NCBI GenBank assembly: GCA_963971305.1 | Contig: OZ020305.1 | Span: 41,613,717-41,677,716, forward strand | Length of the DNA stretch: 64,000 nucleotides | Direction: 5' to 3' | DNA from: Arcuatula senhousia | Taxonomy: Eukaryota; Mollusca; Bivalvia; Mytilida; Mytilidae | Part shown: positions 63,196 through 64,000 of the stretch, piece after piece | Position numbering within the stretch: the first letter of the stretch is position 1 | Layout of the letters: the number at the start of each line of letters is the position of its first letter | Program-made: the position numbers and the translations under genes | The notes under the pieces: generated by a model | Told to the model about the DNA's origin: nothing | Database searches by the model: none | What the model saw: only the letters and a program-made list of their open reading frames with translations

Positions 63196-64000
63196 GTAAG
63201 AGTAGCTGAGTAAAATAATTCTTAATCATTGTACATGTAAAAGTAAGTATAGGGGAATTTAAGTCTCAAAAATCATAAAAAAAAGAGACATAACAAGAAG
63301 AAATCAAAAACAGCACACTCAAATTATCATACAAAAACAACATATACAATGCAATCAAACAACAACTAGCTATAGAAACACAAAAGCAGTGCATGCATTG
63401 TGACAACCAGTAATTTGTTAGAGTTACCTCTCTTTGATTATGATAATTTGCAAATAGATGCTTATTGCTGGAAAATTCTGCCAATGGAAATTTTTTTATG
63501 GTCCAAAAAGATAAAATATGTCCAAATTTTCCATTTAAAACAAAAATAGTGACAGTTTACCTGGCTTTTTATTGCAATATCTGGGTTCTAAATTTGTCCA
63601 AATTATAATAGAATATTTAAGAAAGGCCAAAAATACATTGTATTATAAAAAGATAACACAAAAATTAGAATTAAGCACCATTTTATCATTACATTATCTC
63701 ACAAGCAGTTCCATAATATCATTTTTCTCATATTATATACAGTTTAACAGGATATAATGGGTCTTAACATTGTTCAACAAATAAATAGCAAACACAATAA
63801 ATGGTTTAGGAGAAAAAGTACAACTCTTCAGGGATAATTGTAACTAGCACTATGAATTTCTGGATTATGTTATAACTCCAGAGAAAACATATATTTAGTA
63901 TTTTCCCTTAAACAACAACAACAATTGCTGAATGTTAATTATAAATTGATAATGTTATTTTATGTTCTATATGTATTCTATCTATTCTATATATTGATAG
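63196..64000. other. CHID1 intron 2, 5' part
   Basis: AT-rich. No ORF or repeat ends recognised up to the window edge. Confidence 0.5.

Overview
The window is nuclear DNA of an animal, most likely a bivalve mollusc. Genes are split into short exons with GT-AG introns. The introns are full of AT-rich repeats of kinds typical of bivalves: tandem-cored elements with (ACGG)n tracts, Penelope-like reverse transcriptase fragments with hammerhead motifs, and many small inverted-repeat elements. The species cannot be fixed from the sequence alone. Most open frames in the window are chance; the real coding content is a few multi-exon host genes plus genes carried by mobile elements.

Layout. (1) 1-19.5 kb, minus strand: two head-to-tail paralogues of an acid sphingomyelinase-like phosphodiesterase (SMPDL3 type). 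Copy B (12281-19477) is complete, with six exons and 457 aa. Copy A (1-8418) has the same splice structure and runs off the left edge in exon 4. A 4.9 kb transposon with perfect 44 bp inverted repeats lies in an intron of copy A and is itself interrupted by a second element that splits a C2H2 zinc-finger reading frame. (2) 19.5-31.3 kb: no host gene seen; nested repeats, Penelope-like fragments, and one hammerhead-like motif with a perfect stem I. (3) 31.3-48.5 kb, minus strand: a phosphoglycerate mutase gene (252 aa) with a duplicated, apparently mutually exclusive exon. Its introns hold most of the window's tandem-cored elements, two of which carry arrays of nuclear-receptor-type sites. (4) 51.3-63.2 kb, plus strand: the first two exons of CHID1 (chitinase domain-containing protein 1). 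Intron 1 contains a small antisense two-exon gene (61455-62075) and a 9.8 kb Mutator-like (MULE) transposon (51659-61442) with 84/85 bp inverted repeats and a 9 bp target duplication.

The MULE is the most unusual object. It encodes a 941-codon protein joining an OTU cysteine-protease-like domain to a D-D-E MULE transposase. It also has a PHD-finger exon whose splice phase fits both a short terminal exon and the OTU-transposase exon. Its own intron hosts what looks like a miniature LTR retroelement with a zinc-knuckle (gag-like) ORF. Its terminal repeats are built from four iterons of TTACCGAAATGCC. It landed 3 bp beyond the stop codon of the antisense host gene, cutting that gene's reading frame off from its likely original poly(A) signal.

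All assignments rest on reading the sequence; no database search or alignment program was run.
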